64,000 nt of DNA, from NCBI GenBank assembly GCA_030035585.1, contig CM057476.1, positions 26,520,501 through 26,584,500 of the forward strand, in the 5' to 3' direction. This DNA comes from Dugong dugon. Lineage: Eukaryota > Chordata > Mammalia > Sirenia > Dugongidae. The notes beneath the pieces were generated by a model. That model had not been told where the DNA came from. It saw nothing but the letters and a program-made list of their open reading frames with translations, and made no database searches. This document shows positions 50,107 to 61,627 of this stretch, one piece after another. Within the stretch, counting starts at the first letter, position 1. Every line of letters begins with the position of its first letter. The position numbers were made by a program, and so were the translations under genes.

Positions 50107-50556
50107 ACGGTTGTCAAGTCAGTTACAACTCATAGTGACCTATGTACAACAGAATGAAATGTTGCCTGGTCTGGTGTCGTTCTCACAATCCCCAGCATGT
50201 TTGAGTTGTTGCAGCAACTATGCCAATCCACCTCACCAAGGGTCTCCCATGCCCTCATTGGCCCTTTGCTTCATGATGTCTTCCTCTCACAATGGATCCC
50301 TCCTGATGTCATGTCCAAAGCAAGTGAGTCAGACAATGTTCTGTTGTGATCATAAGGTTGTCCTTGGCTAATTTTTGGAAGTAGATCACCAGGCCTTTCT
50401 TCCTAGTCTGTCTCAGTCTGGAAGCTCTGCTGAAACCTGTCCACCATGGGTAAGCCTGCTGGTATTTGAAGTATCAGTGGCATAGCTTCCAGCATCATAG
50501 CAATATGCAAGTCACCACAGTATAACAAACCGATTAACAGGTGGTGGATTTATATA
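50107..50556 (-). mobile_element. RTE-derived element, antisense
   Basis: Reversed RTE tail (caagtcagttacaactcata) through the segment cagtctggaagctctgctga to ccaccacctgttaatcgg in reverse. Confidence 0.65.
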
Positions 50557-50565
50557 TTACCAGTT

Positions 50566-50762
50566 TACCAGTTGCCATCAAGTTGATTCTAACTCATGGC
50601 AACCCCATGAATGTCAGAGTAGAACTGTGCTCCAGAGAGTTTGCAGTTGCTGTAATCTTATAGAAGTAGACTGTCAGGCCTTTTGTCCAAGGCACCTCTG
50701 GTGGATTCAAACTGCCAACCTTTTGGTTAATAGCCAAGTACTTAACCATTTGCACCACACAC
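50566..50762 (-). mobile_element. AfroSINE
   Basis: Reverse copy; the head end is partly replaced by (CA)n. Confidence 0.83.
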
Positions 50763-50796
50763 ACATTTGCTGTTATAGTTGTTAACCCAAACCAAC

Positions 50797-50922
50797 CCAA
50801 ACCTGTTGCCATCGAGTTGATTTCGATTCATAGTGGCCCTGTAGGACAGAGTAGAACTGCCTCACAGGATTTCCAAGGCTGTAAATCTTTACAGAAGCAG
50901 ACTGCCACATCTTTCTCCTGTG
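50797..50922 (-). mobile_element. AfroSINE, truncated
   Basis: Tail and body only; the copy stops at catctttctcctgtg before the head. Confidence 0.8.
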
Positions 50923-51194
50923 TTAATGTTATTAATACTATGAAATTGATTTTAAACAGGTAATGTATGCATATTGTAAAACAAAAATGTTTCAAACAGA
51001 ACAAAAGGGTCACAGTGAAAAAAAGAAAAGCCTGCATCGCTTCCTTTCCCTTCCCTTCAGATATTTATTGCATACGCATAGAATCATAGATTGGTCCATT
51101 TTACAAATGAAGAAACAGTTACAGAGAGGTTAAATATCTTAGACTGAGGTGAGATTACCAGCCAAGAGTTTTATTTTATTCATGTACTGTATAT

Positions 51195-51413
51195 CAGAAG
51201 TTCTCAACCTCTGCACACAGACATTTTAGGCTGGACGGTTCTTTGCTGTGCCTTGTAGGATACTGAACACCCTTTACCCTGGCCTTTACCCACTAGATGC
51301 CAGTAGCATCCCCCTGCCCCTCCGCAGGTGTGATAACCCAAGAAGTGTCCAGACACTGCCAAGTGTCCCCTGATGAGCAATTTTGTCTCTCTTCCCTCAC
51401 GTTGAGAACTTTG
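51195..51413 (+). mobile_element. MER20 (hAT DNA transposon)
   Basis: Full-length-like: start cagaagttctcaacctctgc, middle actagatgccagtagcatcc, end gttgagaactttg. It ends about 240 bp from the CpG island. Confidence 0.75.
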
Positions 51414-51803
51414 ATATATACGAGTATGTATATGAAAACAGCTTCTCCCTCCTCTTTTCTTTGCTTTACACAAAAGTAGCTTAAATATACCGGTTCTGAA
51501 CCTAGTTTTCTTCTCTTACACCTTTTTGGCCATCATTCCACTTTACTACTTGTAGATACAGGAACTTCTCTAAAACGGAGCTGTCCAGGGAGGCAAAGGG
51601 GTGAGCTGCCCGTCATGTAAAAGAAGAGCTTCAAGGGCTGTAGGGCTGGGGCTCCCTGAGCTCAAAGCTGCGCCTGGGCCAGGGATTCTCTGTCAGCTGC
51701 CGAGGCCGCCCCTCCCAGTCCCGGGGCCAGGGGGCGGGCTGCAAGCGACCGGCAGCTGCGTGGGCGGTCAGGGGCGGGGCCGTGACGTGGACACGCCCCT
51801 GCG

Positions 51804-51811
51804 TGACGTCA
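51804..51811. promoter_or_regulatory. Palindromic CRE
   Basis: TGACGTCA, the full CREB/ATF site, in the CpG island about 110 nt upstream of the candidate donor. A further TGACG half-site lies at about 51783-51787. Confidence 0.6.
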
Positions 51812-51849
51812 CGGCGCCGCGGTACCGCCCCCGGCGCGGGCCCCTCCCC

Positions 51850-51920
51850 CTTCCCCGGCCGGGGAGGCTCAGGAGCCGGGAATCGCTGGCTTACGCCGCG
51901 GTCTTGCAGTGTCTGGCTCG
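51850..51920 (+). other. TPST2: Candidate TPST2 first exon, non-coding
   Basis: Inside the CpG island a good donor (CTCG|gtaggt) occurs at 51920/51921, after a GC-rich leader. TPST2 encodes tyrosylprotein sulfotransferase 2, a Golgi type II membrane enzyme that sulfates tyrosines; its coding exons lie beyond an untranslated start. Identity rests on conserved gene order (CRYBA4 divergent from CRYBB1, then TPST2), not on coding sequence. The 5' end is a guess. Confidence 0.55.
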
Positions 51921-53110
51921 GTAGGTAGTCTGGGGCGGCGCGGGGATCTCGGGCTGCAGCCGGCGGCGCAAGGGGCGCCTGGGGTCGGCCTCGGGCGCCG
52001 GAGGGGCCTCTGTCCTAGCGGCTTCCTCCCGGGCCCAGCGCGGTGCTCGGGCTCCTGGGCGGGGAGCTGGGGGGGAGTCGGCGCGGGCGGGCGGGCGGTT
52101 CGAGGATCCGCACCCTCCTGGCGCCCCGAGCGCTCTCCGCGGGATGCGGCAGGGACCGGGCTTCCATTACCGCGCTCTCAGCCCGGGACTCTGCGCCCGG
52201 GGAGGCGGTCCGCGTCTGTGTACCTGTGTGTGTGTGGTTGGGGGCGGCGTGTCACCACCTTCGTAGCCCAGACCCCTCCCTGGTTCTCGGAGACCCCCAT
52301 GCGAACGCTCGGACAACACGCGGGGGGCACGTGGAAGTTAACTTTGCAGCCGCTGTGGAGTTGCGAGGCACGTCGAAAGTGGAGGCGCGGGGGGCGGGAA
52401 TCACTGGCTGGGGAGGGGGGCGCCGAGAGCACTGGGTGGGGCGACCCCTGGTGTACTTGGGGGTCACCCGCGAGGAAGGGACGGAATTTGACTAAAGTTA
52501 CTGCGTCCTCTCTCCCACCCCGCAGCTTCCTTTTCGCAGTGTGAGCAGGGCAGGAGGTGGTGCCTCGGAACTGGTGAAGTTTGCCCTGATCTGGCAAACT
52601 CATTATCATGTGGGACAGAGGTCACAGTCTGGCTTTACCACTAAAGTTCCACCCCTTTGGGATCGGGGCATGGGAATCATCCTTTAACAGGTTGATTTTT
52701 ATAAAGCACTTTGCCTATCACCTTGCTCCCTTGTCCTTTTACAAATGGAGAAGCTGAGGCTTGGAGAGGTCAGGTGCCAGTGGCCTTGGTCCCCACAGCT
52801 AGGAAGCAGCAGAGCTGAAATTCACCATCTGGCCTCCTGACTTCTTGTCCTGTAGAGGTGTGTGTATGTGTATGTGTGTGGGGTTGGGGTGGGAGGGTGG
52901 TTAGTGAACTCCTACGCATCCTTCAGAAGCCACCTGGGCAGCACCTCCTCTTGGTGGGTGCTTCCTGTTTTGAACGCCACAGAGGTAGCTCACCCTTTCC
53001 CTCTCTTAACAACCCCCTATTGGGTCTGTTTCCTGGACGGGGCTGTGATCTCCCCATGCCGTGTCATCCCATGCTCCATCACACTCCTTTTATGGCCTGT
53101 TGTGGTTGTA

Positions 53111-53297
53111 GGAGCCCTGGTGGTACAGTGGTTAAGCACTGGCTGCTAACTGAAAGCTTGGCGGTTGGAACTCACTAGCTGCTCTGCAGGAAAGATGTGG
53201 CAGATAGCTTCCATAAAGATTACAACCTTGGAAACCCTATGGGACGGTTCTGCTTTGTCCTATGAGTTGCATTCGACTCATTGGCAATAAGGTTGTT
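53111..53297 (+). mobile_element. AfroSINE, first half of an inverted pair
   Basis: Short-body class with intact head ggagccctggtggtacag. The tail faces the reverse copy 15 bp away. Confidence 0.87.
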
Positions 53298-53311
53298 TTT
53301 TTGTTTGTTTG

Positions 53312-53523
53312 GTGGCTGTTGTTAGGTGTTGTCCAGTCTATTCTGACTAATAGTGACCCCATGTGACAGAGTAGAACTGTCCCGTAGGATTTCCTACTCT
53401 GTAATTTTTAGGGGAGCAGATTGCCAGGTCTTTCTCCTGCAGAGCCGCTTGTGGGTTCAAACTGCCAACCTTTTGATTAGCAGCTGAGCATTTAAGCATT
53501 GTCCATTGTGCCACCAGGGCTAT
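53312..53523 (-). mobile_element. AfroSINE, second half of an inverted pair
   Basis: Long-body class, so the pair comes from two different insertions. Confidence 0.87.
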
Positions 53524-54011
53524 CTTTTGTGCCCTAATGGTTAAGGACAGGCTTCTGGATTTGACAAATCTTTAGTATGACTTACTGGTTTAGTAGTGAT
53601 GTGGCCTGGGCGAATCACCCCCCTCCCCCACCTCAGTTTTCATGACTGTAAAATTGGGTTTGTGGCATTGTCCTCAAGGGGTTATTGTGCCATGGGTGAA
53701 TCATTTTACCCCATTGAACTCCAGTTGTGCTATTACTAATATGTCCTTATGCCATCTTATTTTTTAAAATCTTATATAAATTTTTGTAAGAGGTTTATTA
53801 AATATAATTCACATACCATGCAATTCAGCCTTTTAAAGTATACAATTCAGTGGTTTTTAGGGTATTCACAGGGTTGTGCAACCATCACCACTATCTAATT
53901 TTTTGTTGTTGTTTACTCAGTAATATTTATTTCATAGGCTTTGTATGTACAAACGTTTGTGTTAGATAACTGTTAGATAGGAACTTTGCAGATGTAATCA
54001 AGTTAAGATGA

Positions 54012-54230
54012 GGTCATATTGGATTAACCAGTTGCCCTCAAGTCGACTCTGACTCTTGAAGACTCCGTGAGTGTCAGAGTAGAACTGTGCTCTATAGGTT
54101 TTTCAGTGGCTGATTTTTCAGACATAGATTGTCAGATGTTTCCTCCCAGGAGCCTCTGGGTGGACTCGAACCTCCAACCTTTCAGTTAGCAGCCAAGTGT
54201 GTTAATCATTTATACCATCCGGGGACTCCC
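54012..54230 (-). mobile_element. AfroSINE with target duplication
   Basis: Host catattggatta before and catactggatta after. Confidence 0.85.
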
Positions 54231-54249
54231 ATACTGGATTAAAAGAAAA

Positions 54250-54417
54250 ACAAAAAACAACCAAATCTGTTGCCATTGAGTCAATTCCAACTCATAGCGA
54301 CCCTATAGGACAGAGTAGAACTGCCCCATAGCGTTTCCAAGGAGTGGCTGGTGGATTTGAACTGCTGACCTTTTGGTTAGCAGCCAAGCTCTTAGCCACT
54401 GCGCCACCAGGGCTCCT
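54250..54417 (-). mobile_element. AfroSINE, short-body class
   Basis: Reverse copy with an A-rich edge and complete reversed head gcgccaccagggctcc. Confidence 0.87.
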
Positions 54418-54767
54418 AATCCAATGACTGATGCTCTTATTAAGGGAGGAAAATGTGGACAGAGACACTCGGGAGAACACTATGTGAAGACTGAGGCAGA
54501 GATTGGGGTGATGTAGCTACAAACCAAGGAATGCCTGGGAATTACCCAGAGCCACCAGAAACTAGGAAGAGGCAAGGAGGGATTCTTCCCTACAGCCTCC
54601 AGAGAGAGTTTTGCCCTCCTGACACCTTGATTTCAGACTTTTAGCCTCCAGGGTCGTGAGAGAATAAATTTCTGTTATCTTAAGTCACCACTTTTGTAGT
54701 TATTTGTTGTGGCAGCCCTGGGAAATTAATATCATGGTAACTGCCGAATAGGTTGGTTGGTTTCTTT

Positions 54768-55990
54768 TAAATTGCGCTTTGGGTGATGGTTTACAGCGCA
54801 AATTAGTTTCTCATTCAGAAATTCATACAGAAATTTTTTCCTGGCATTGGTTGCAATCCCTGCAATGTGTCAGCACTCTCCCGCTTTCCACCCTGGGTTC
54901 CCCATGCCCAGTTTTCCGGTCCCTTCCTGCCTTCTCGTCTTGCTTTTGGGCAGGTGTTGCCCATTTAGTCTCGTGTACTTGATTGATCCAAGAAGCACAT
55001 TCTTCTCGTGTGTTGTTCGTTTTATAGGCCTGTCTAATCTGGAGCCCTGGTGGTGCAGTGGTTAAGAGCTTGGCTGCTAACCAAAAGATCAGCAGCTTTA
55101 GCCGCTCCTTGGAAACCCTATGAGGCAGTTCTACTCTGTCCTGTAGGGTTGCTATGAGTCGGAATCGACTCGATAGCAACAGGTTCGGTTTGATTTTTAA
55201 TCTTTAGCTGAAAAGCAAACTTCAGGAGTGGCTTCAGTTCTAAGTTAGCAGGGTGTCTGGGGGCCATAGTCTTGGGGGTTCCTCCAGTCTCTGTCCGCTT
55301 AGTAAGTCTAGTCTTTTTTGTGCATTTGAATTTTGTTCTACATTTTTCTCCTGCTCTGTCTTGGACCCTTTGTTGTGATCAGAGCAGTTGGTGGTAGTAC
55401 CCAGGCAGCATCTCTTTCTTCTGGGCTAAGGCTGGTGGCGGTTCATGTGGTCCTTTAGCCCTTCAGCTGATATCTTCCCTGTGTCTTTGGTTTTCTTTAT
55501 TCTCCTTTGCTCGGGATGGGATGGGACCAATAGATGTATCTTAGATGGCCGCTCACAAGGTTTTAAGACCTCATACGCTATTCACCAAAGTAGGATGTAG
55601 AACATTTTCTTTATGGATTATATTATGCCAGTTGACCTAGGTATCACCTGAGACTGTGGTCCCCTGCCCTCAGCCTCAGTAACTCGGCCCCTCAAGGTAT
55701 TTGGTTGTGTCTAGGAAGCTTCTGTGACTGCCCCCTTTGTATTCTTTTGTATATATGAATATATATGCTGTACATACAAATATGTATGTAAAAATATCCA
55801 CAGTCTAACCTATATATATGTATGTGGGTATGCTCCTATATGCTCTCCTTCTCCTGTTCAGCATGCATATCTGCCTGTATATCTATTTGTAAGTTATTGT
55901 GTTTTACAGTTGTTATAGGGTTGTAGATGTTATAGTATTTACTGTGGTTGCCTTTTTTTTTTTTTTCCTTCTGTTCCTCTAAGTGTCTTC
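54768..55990 (-). mobile_element. L1 3' UTR, antisense
   Basis: Terminus tttaaattgcgctttggg in reverse equals the sense L1 ends near 4220 and 12470. It holds an AfroSINE at 55040-55192 and a T-run near 55955. Confidence 0.75.
55040..55192 (+). mobile_element. AfroSINE, short-body class, inside L1 3' UTR
   Basis: Well-preserved head and tail (gtcggaatcgactcgatagc), suggesting a young copy. Confidence 0.9.
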
Positions 55991-57027
55991 CTTTGTGATG
56001 GTCAATTTGTGCTGACTTCCCGTGTATTGTGTATTGTCTTACCTTTCACCATAGTTAACACTTGTCTATATCTAGTTAGTAATTTCTCTTCCCCACCCCT
56101 CCCCTCCCTTGTAACCATCAAAGATTCTTTCCTTCTGTGTGTAAACCTTTTCTTGAGTTTTTGTAATAGTGGTCTCGTACAGTATTTGTCCTTTTGTGAC
56201 TGACTTATTTCACTCAGCATAATGCCTTCTAGATTCATCCATATTGTGAGGTGTTTTGCAGATTCATCATTGTTCTTTATTGTTGTGTAAGTACTCCACT
56301 GTGTGTATGTACAATAGTTTGTTTATCCATTCATCTGTTGATGGGCATTTAGGTTGTTTCCATCGTTTTGCTATTGTGAATAATGCTGCAGTGAACATGG
56401 GTGTGCATATGTCTATTCATGTGACAGCTCTTATTTCTCTAAGGTATGTACCTAGGAGTGGGATTGCTGGATCATTTGATATTTCTATTTCTGGTTTTTT
56501 AAGGAAGCACCATATCATTGTCCTCCATAGTGGTTGTACCATTTTATATTTCCACCAGCAGTGTATAAGACTTCTAATCTCCCCACAACCTCCCCAGCAT
56601 TTTTTTTTTTTCTGTTTTTTTGATTCATGCCAGTAATGTTGGGGTGAGATGGTATCTCATCGTGGTTTTGGTTTGCAACTTTCTAATGGCTAATGATCAC
56701 GAGCATCTATTAATGTATTTGTTGGCTGCCTGGAGTGTCGTCTTTGGTGAAGTGTCTGTTCATGTCCTTTGCCCATTTTGTGATTGGGTTGCTTGTCTTT
56801 TTATTGTTGAGTTGTTGAAGTTTTCCGTATGTTTTAGAGATTAAACCTTTATCAGATATGTCATTGTCAAAGATTTTTTCCCAGTCTGTAGATTCTCTTT
56901 ATACTCCTTGGAAAAGGCTTTTGATGAGTATAAGTATTTAAATTTTAGGAGGTCCCAGTTATCTAGTTTATCTTCTGGAGTCTGCATTTTCAGTTATGCT
57001 TGATATTCTGTTTATGCCATAAATTAA
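55991..57027 (-). pseudogene. L1 ORF2 C-terminal remnant
   Basis: The minus-strand frame at 56238-56002 resembles the extreme C-terminus of L1 ORF2p. Further upstream the DNA still aligns with the L1 ORF2 end but is broken by stops and shifts. The reverse-transcriptase catalytic core is absent because of 5' truncation. Confidence 0.7.
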
Positions 57028-57305
57028 CACTATCTAATTTTAACACGTTTTGATCACCCCAAAAAGAAACCCGATACCATTAGCAGTCATTCTCCACTCC
57101 CTGGCAACCACTAAACTACTTTCCGTCTCTATGGCTTTGCCTATGCTGGGCATTTCATATAAATGTGTAAATTTCATAAACTATGTGGCCTTTTGTGACT
57201 GGTGGCTTTCGCTTAGAATGGTGATTTCAAGGTTCATCCACACTGTGACATGTACCTACTTCATTCTTTTTTAATGGTTGAATGCTATTTTATTGCATGG
57301 ATGTA

Positions 57306-57465
57306 GGAAAAGTGGTTAAGTGCTATGACTGCTAACCAGAAGGTTGGCAGTTTCAAATCCACGAGGCGCTCCTTGGAAACTCTGTGGTGCCGTTCTACTC
57401 TGTCGTATAGGGTCACCATGAGTCAGAATCGACTTGATGGCAATGGGTTTGGTTTTCGGTTTGGT
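57306..57465 (+). mobile_element. AfroSINE, short-body class, inside L1M
   Basis: The head lacks its first bases; tail gtcaccatgagtcagaatcg. Confidence 0.85.
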
Positions 57466-57731
57466 ATGAATGTAGCACATGTCATCATCAGTTAATGGAC
57501 ATTTGGATTGTTTCTCCTTCTTATGGCTGTTATAAATAATGCTTCAATGAACGTTTGTGTTCAAGTCTTTGTGTGCACGTGTGTTTTAAGTCTCTTGGGT
57601 ATATACCTAGGAGTGCAGTTGCTGAGTCATATAGTAACTTCATGTTTAACCTTTTGAGAAATGGCCACACTGTGTTCGAAAGCAGCTGTGCATCGTTTTA
57701 TGTTCCCACCAGCAGTATACAAACCAAAAAA

Positions 57732-57937
57732 AACAAACCCATTGCTGTTGAGTTGATTGTGACTCACAGCGACCCTATAGGACAGAGTAGAGCTACCCCA
57801 TAGGGTTTCCAAGGCTGTAAGTCTTTACGGGGGGCAGACTGCCACATCTTTCTCCTGCAGAGTGACTGATGAGTTTGAATCGCAAACCTTTCAGTTAGCA
57901 GCCGAATGCTTAATCACTGTGCCACCAGGGCTCCTTA
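57732..57937 (-). mobile_element. AfroSINE with target duplication
   Basis: L1M host sequence agcagtatacaa before and agcagcggtacaa after the SINE. Confidence 0.87.
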
Positions 57938-58548
57938 GCAGCGGTACAAGGGTTCCAATAATCTTACATAGATTTAGTCTCCTCTTAAAGCAATCATAAT
58001 CTGTGAAGTCACTGACTTTGATACGCCGGTTATGTTATTTTCTAATATACATTAAATTAAGTGCCTCGTTAACAGACTGAAGAGCATCTCCTGAACTATC
58101 AGTCAGGGAAACCGGTCAGGCTGGTAGAGCACTTAGCCTTGGTATCTGTGCACTTAGGTTCTCTGTAGTAGAGTGACGTATCCTCCACACCACCTTCTCC
58201 TGCCAGGCACTGCACAGGGCAGGGTGGAGGCAGTGAGGAACCCAGGAGTACACAGCACCCATTCCAGAGCCTGGCACACAGTAGGCGCTTATTAAGAGCC
58301 TGTGGGTTGGATAATGGAAAAGTGGAACAGCTCAGACCTTCCAGCCCCAGGCCGGGGGGCCCCCTTGACAGCTGAGGTTCCACAGAAGCCAGGGAGACCC
58401 TTTGTGGGTCTCCTACATCTCATCCCAAAGGGGACCCCTCTGCCCTGAAATCCAGTGTGGTCCTGCCCGTGCCCCCTTTGACCCCGATGCTCACTCTGAA
58501 GGTGACCTCCCCTGGTGGCCCTGTGAGGTGGGAGGTCCTTAGACTTAA

Positions 58549-58756
58549 GTTGCTGTTGTTAGGTGATGTCAAGTTGATTTTCAAGTCATAGCAACCCAGG
58601 TGACCGAGTAGAACTGCCCCATAGGGTTTGCTAGGCTATAATCTTTATGGGAGCAGATCATCAGGTCTTTTCTCCTGCATAGCTGCTGGTAGGTTCCAAC
58701 TGCTGATTTTTCAGTTAGCAGTCGAGCATTTAACCACTGCGCCACCAGGGCTTCTT
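58549..58756 (-). mobile_element. AfroSINE, long-body class
   Basis: Reverse copy starting gttgctgttgttaggtgatg and ending gcgccaccagggc. Confidence 0.87.
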
Positions 58757-59760
58757 TTAAGAACCTAAATTCCTGTGGATTAAGGAAGCAGCCTGGAGGA
58801 AATGGAAACAGGTGTGCAGTCAGAGTGAGACGCTTCCCTAGGCAAGGCACTGCCCTTCTCTGGACCTCAGTGTGCCCTCCTATGGAATGGGTGGGGACCA
58901 GATCAGATCTCAGATACAGATGCCACCTTGCTACAGTAGGGCTGTCTGAGTGTGTTATCAATGCGACTTTGTGGATGAATTTGTAGTGAGGGTGGCAGAT
59001 CAGGTGTGGCTTCTTTGCAGCCTAAGGGTTGGTGGCCAGGACGTGCCTTTTTTGAAAGCTTGGGTGTGGCCTAGTGGCTTTCATTCTTCATGTGACATCG
59101 TGGAAACTTCTCTGGGTAGCGGCTCCTGGCCTCCCCACTTGCCGTCTGTTCTTACTGCCTTCAAGGCCCCTTACTCTCTGCCGACCCACATCCACCCTGC
59201 CTGGGGCTGCTTCAGAGAAGGTTCTGGAATGCATGCTCCTTCTTGAGTCTCCCCCACTCTGTGGGAATGATTCACTCAGAGCAGCCTGAGAGCTGGCCGA
59301 GCCCCAGAAATTGTAGGGGAGGACGCAGAGGGCAGTGCCTGTGTACCCGGGGCCACTGGTGTGGGGGAGGGGGTTATCTTTTCTTACAGGCTCAGATGGC
59401 AGGCTCCGAGGGGAGGGTGGCCGGCCTGGCTGCCAGCCAAGCTCTTGCATTAACCAGACTTCTGACCCAGGCTGCTGTGGCCCAGAAATGGGCGGCAGCC
59501 AGCCAGCCAGCAGGGTGGTGGATTGCCCGAGGGTCCAGGCTTGTGGTAGAGTCCAGCTGCTCCATCAGGACTCTATGATCTTGGTCCTTGGCTGTTTCGA
59601 TGTCTTCATCCGCAGAATACAAGTACAAGGAGGACCTACCTCGCAGCGGGGCTGGGCAGGAGGTGAGGCCTTGGGGTCAGAATGATCTTGGGAATCCAAA
59701 GCATTTCCCTTGGTGAGCCTCAACTTCCTCATCTGTCAAAAGGCAATTAATTAATATCTT

Positions 59761-59962
59761 GTTGTCGTTGTGTGCCATGGAGTCGATTCCCACTAAGAGA
59801 GACCCCATGTGACAGAGTAGAACTGCCCCATAGAGTTTCCTAGGCTGTAATCTTTACGGAAGCAGATCACCAGGTGTTTCTTCCACAGAGCTGCTGGGTG
59901 CGTTTGAACCCGCAACCTTTCAGTTAACATCTGAGCGCTTAACTGTTTTACCACCAGGGATG
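59761..59962 (-). mobile_element. AfroSINE, long-body class
   Basis: Reverse copy with ggagtcgattcccactaaga tail and taccaccaggg head end. Confidence 0.87.
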
Positions 59963-59989
59963 TTTAATTATCAATATGACTGATATTAA

Positions 59990-60212
59990 CAAGGGCTTAC
60001 TAGGCACCAGGCACTGTTCTAGGTACTTTATGTACTTAAACTCATTTAATTCTCTTAAGAGCTCTATGAGGTAGGGGCAACTATTAGTCTGTTTTACAGA
60101 TGAGCAAACTGAGACATAGAGAGGTGAGGTAATTTGTACAAGGCCAGTACCTTACTTAGGTCACCCAGCTAAGAAATGGGAGAGACAGGATTTGAATCCA
60201 GAGTCCACACTC
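59990..60212 (-). repeat. MIR, antisense
   Basis: Nearly full-length: caccaggcactgttctaggt, acagatgagcaaactgagac, ggtcacccagctaag in order. Confidence 0.7.
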
Positions 60213-60226
60213 CTAATCACCGTCCT

Positions 60227-60423
60227 TGTTGTTAGTTGCCTGGAGTTGATTGCAACTCACGCCAGCTCTGTGTGTGCAGAGTAGAACTGCTCCATAGGGT
60301 TTTCAAGGCTGTGAATTTTTGGAAGCAGATCACCGGGCCTGTCTTCTGAGGTGCCTCTGAGTGGGTTCAAATCGCCAGCCTTTCGGCTAGTAGTTGAGTG
60401 CTTAACCGTTTGTGCCACCCATA
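60227..60423 (-). mobile_element. AfroSINE
   Basis: Reverse copy of the gaggtgcctctgagtgggtt class, inserted at the edge of the MIR. Confidence 0.85.
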
Positions 60424-60480
60424 CCCCATCTTAATGCCTAACACATAGAAAACACTCAAAACGTGTCCATTGTTATTATA

Positions 60481-60893
60481 AATGTTGTTGTTAGTTGCTG
60501 TTAAGTTGGCTCCGACTCACAGTGACCCCATGTACAACAGAACGAGACATTGCCTAGTCCTAAACTATTGTCACGATCCTTACTGCGCTCAAGTCCATTG
60601 TTGCAGCCATTGTGTATTTTGAGTGCCTTTCGACCTAGGGGGCTCATCTTACAGCACTATATCAAACAGTGTTCTGTTGTGATCCATAGGGTTTTCACTG
60701 GCCAGTTTTTGTAAATAGATTGCCAGGCCTTTCTTCTTAGCCTGTCTTTGTCTGGAAGCTCCTCTAAAACTCTGTCCACTCTGGGTGAGCCTACTGGTAT
60801 TTGCAATACCCATGGCATAGCTTCGAGCATCATGGCAACATGAAAGCCACCACAGCACAACAAACCGACAGATAGGTGGTGGGTTATTATAAA
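60481..60893 (-). mobile_element. RTE-derived element, antisense
   Basis: Reversed tail (gttaagttggctccgactca) through ctgtctttgtctggaagctc to the reversed ccacctatctgtcggtttgt. Confidence 0.65.
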
Positions 60894-61627
60894 TGTTCTG
60901 AATAAGCATCCATTCCCTGCCCCTCTGTTAGCTGTTCTTCTTGGATGGCCAGAACAAGCAGGACTCTTGGCTTTTGAAGCACAGTTTCCCTCCCCGCCAG
61001 CTGCTCCTACACCCCCCCACCCTCATGAACAGTTGGAGGTGGGCAAGCGCTTGGAGGCAACTGAGTCTCAGCCTTCATTCCAAATCACTGTGACATCGGG
61101 CAAGGTGCTTCCCCTCCCTGGGCCTCAGTTTTCCCACCTGTTCAGTGGGTGGGTTGGGCTGTAACACAGGCTGCCAGTTGATGACGGATGGGCTCCATGG
61201 CCCTCAGGATGGTGTTTGTTTTGCTTCCGTAGAATTTTTTAAAATTGACCAATATTCAAACATTTTTTAGAGGATTTCTCACTTCTCTTGGAAACTCAGG
61301 AGCCACAAATTGCTGCTGGGGTGGCCAGAAGCTGCTCCTTCAATGGCCTGGGACCTCTGGATCACTGCTCTCCACCGTTCCCCATCATTGTGTGTGTGAT
61401 GTGCCTGGCCTGGGAGCCCTCCGGCCTGGTGCAGGTGTTCAGGGCTCTGAGGACACTGTGGGCCTGTCATGGCGTCACATGAGCAAGCAGTTTTGTAGCT
61501 TTAAAAACAATGTCTTTTTTAAACCACTGGTTTCAGTGCTCTTCAGGAGTCCTTCCAGTTCTGCTTTTCTAGGGCATGGGAGGCTTTCTGAGATTTTCTA
61601 GTGCCTTTTTTGCCATTATAAGCCTGC

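Larger units (their letters stand above)
51650..52500. promoter_or_regulatory. CpG island, presumed TPST2 promoter
   Basis: The only CpG-dense, GC-rich, repeat-free block in the window, with GC boxes (for example 51771-51780) and a palindromic CRE. There is no TATA box. It starts about 9.5 kb beyond the end of CRYBB1, on the side where TPST2 lies in the human gene order, which is the basis for the assignment. Confidence 0.75.
53960..54745 (+). mobile_element. MaLR-like LTR, partial, with two AfroSINEs inside
   Basis: Pieces tttgcagatgtaatcaagtt and gagagaataaatttctgtta are the usual LTR blocks. The SINEs at 54012-54230 and 54250-54417 were inserted later. The 5' end of the LTR is missing. 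Confidence 0.6.
53903..57027 (-). mobile_element. L1 with probable 3'-transduced flank, 14-bp target duplication
   Basis: Minus-strand insertion flanked by cactatctaatttt at 53889-53902 and 57028-57041. Read on the minus strand: L1 ORF2 C-terminal remnant and 3' UTR (57027-54768), then about 850 bp of non-L1 sequence including LTR material, then AATAAA (53931-53926) and an A-rich end. Confidence 0.6.
53765..57960 (-). mobile_element. Old L1M fragment, antisense, with large internal insertions
   Basis: Pieces at 53765-53902, 57028-57731 and 57938-57960 are collinear in the reversed L1M consensus (ccatcaccactatctaattt... through ggtatatacctaggagtg). They are interrupted by the 3.1-kb insert 53903-57027 and by SINEs. 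Confidence 0.75.

Noticed and set aside
51909-52544. 211-codon open frame in the CpG island
   Set aside because: GC-rich DNA has few stops. Composition is Gly/Arg/Pro-biased, overlapping frames are also open, and the candidate exon donor falls at its start.
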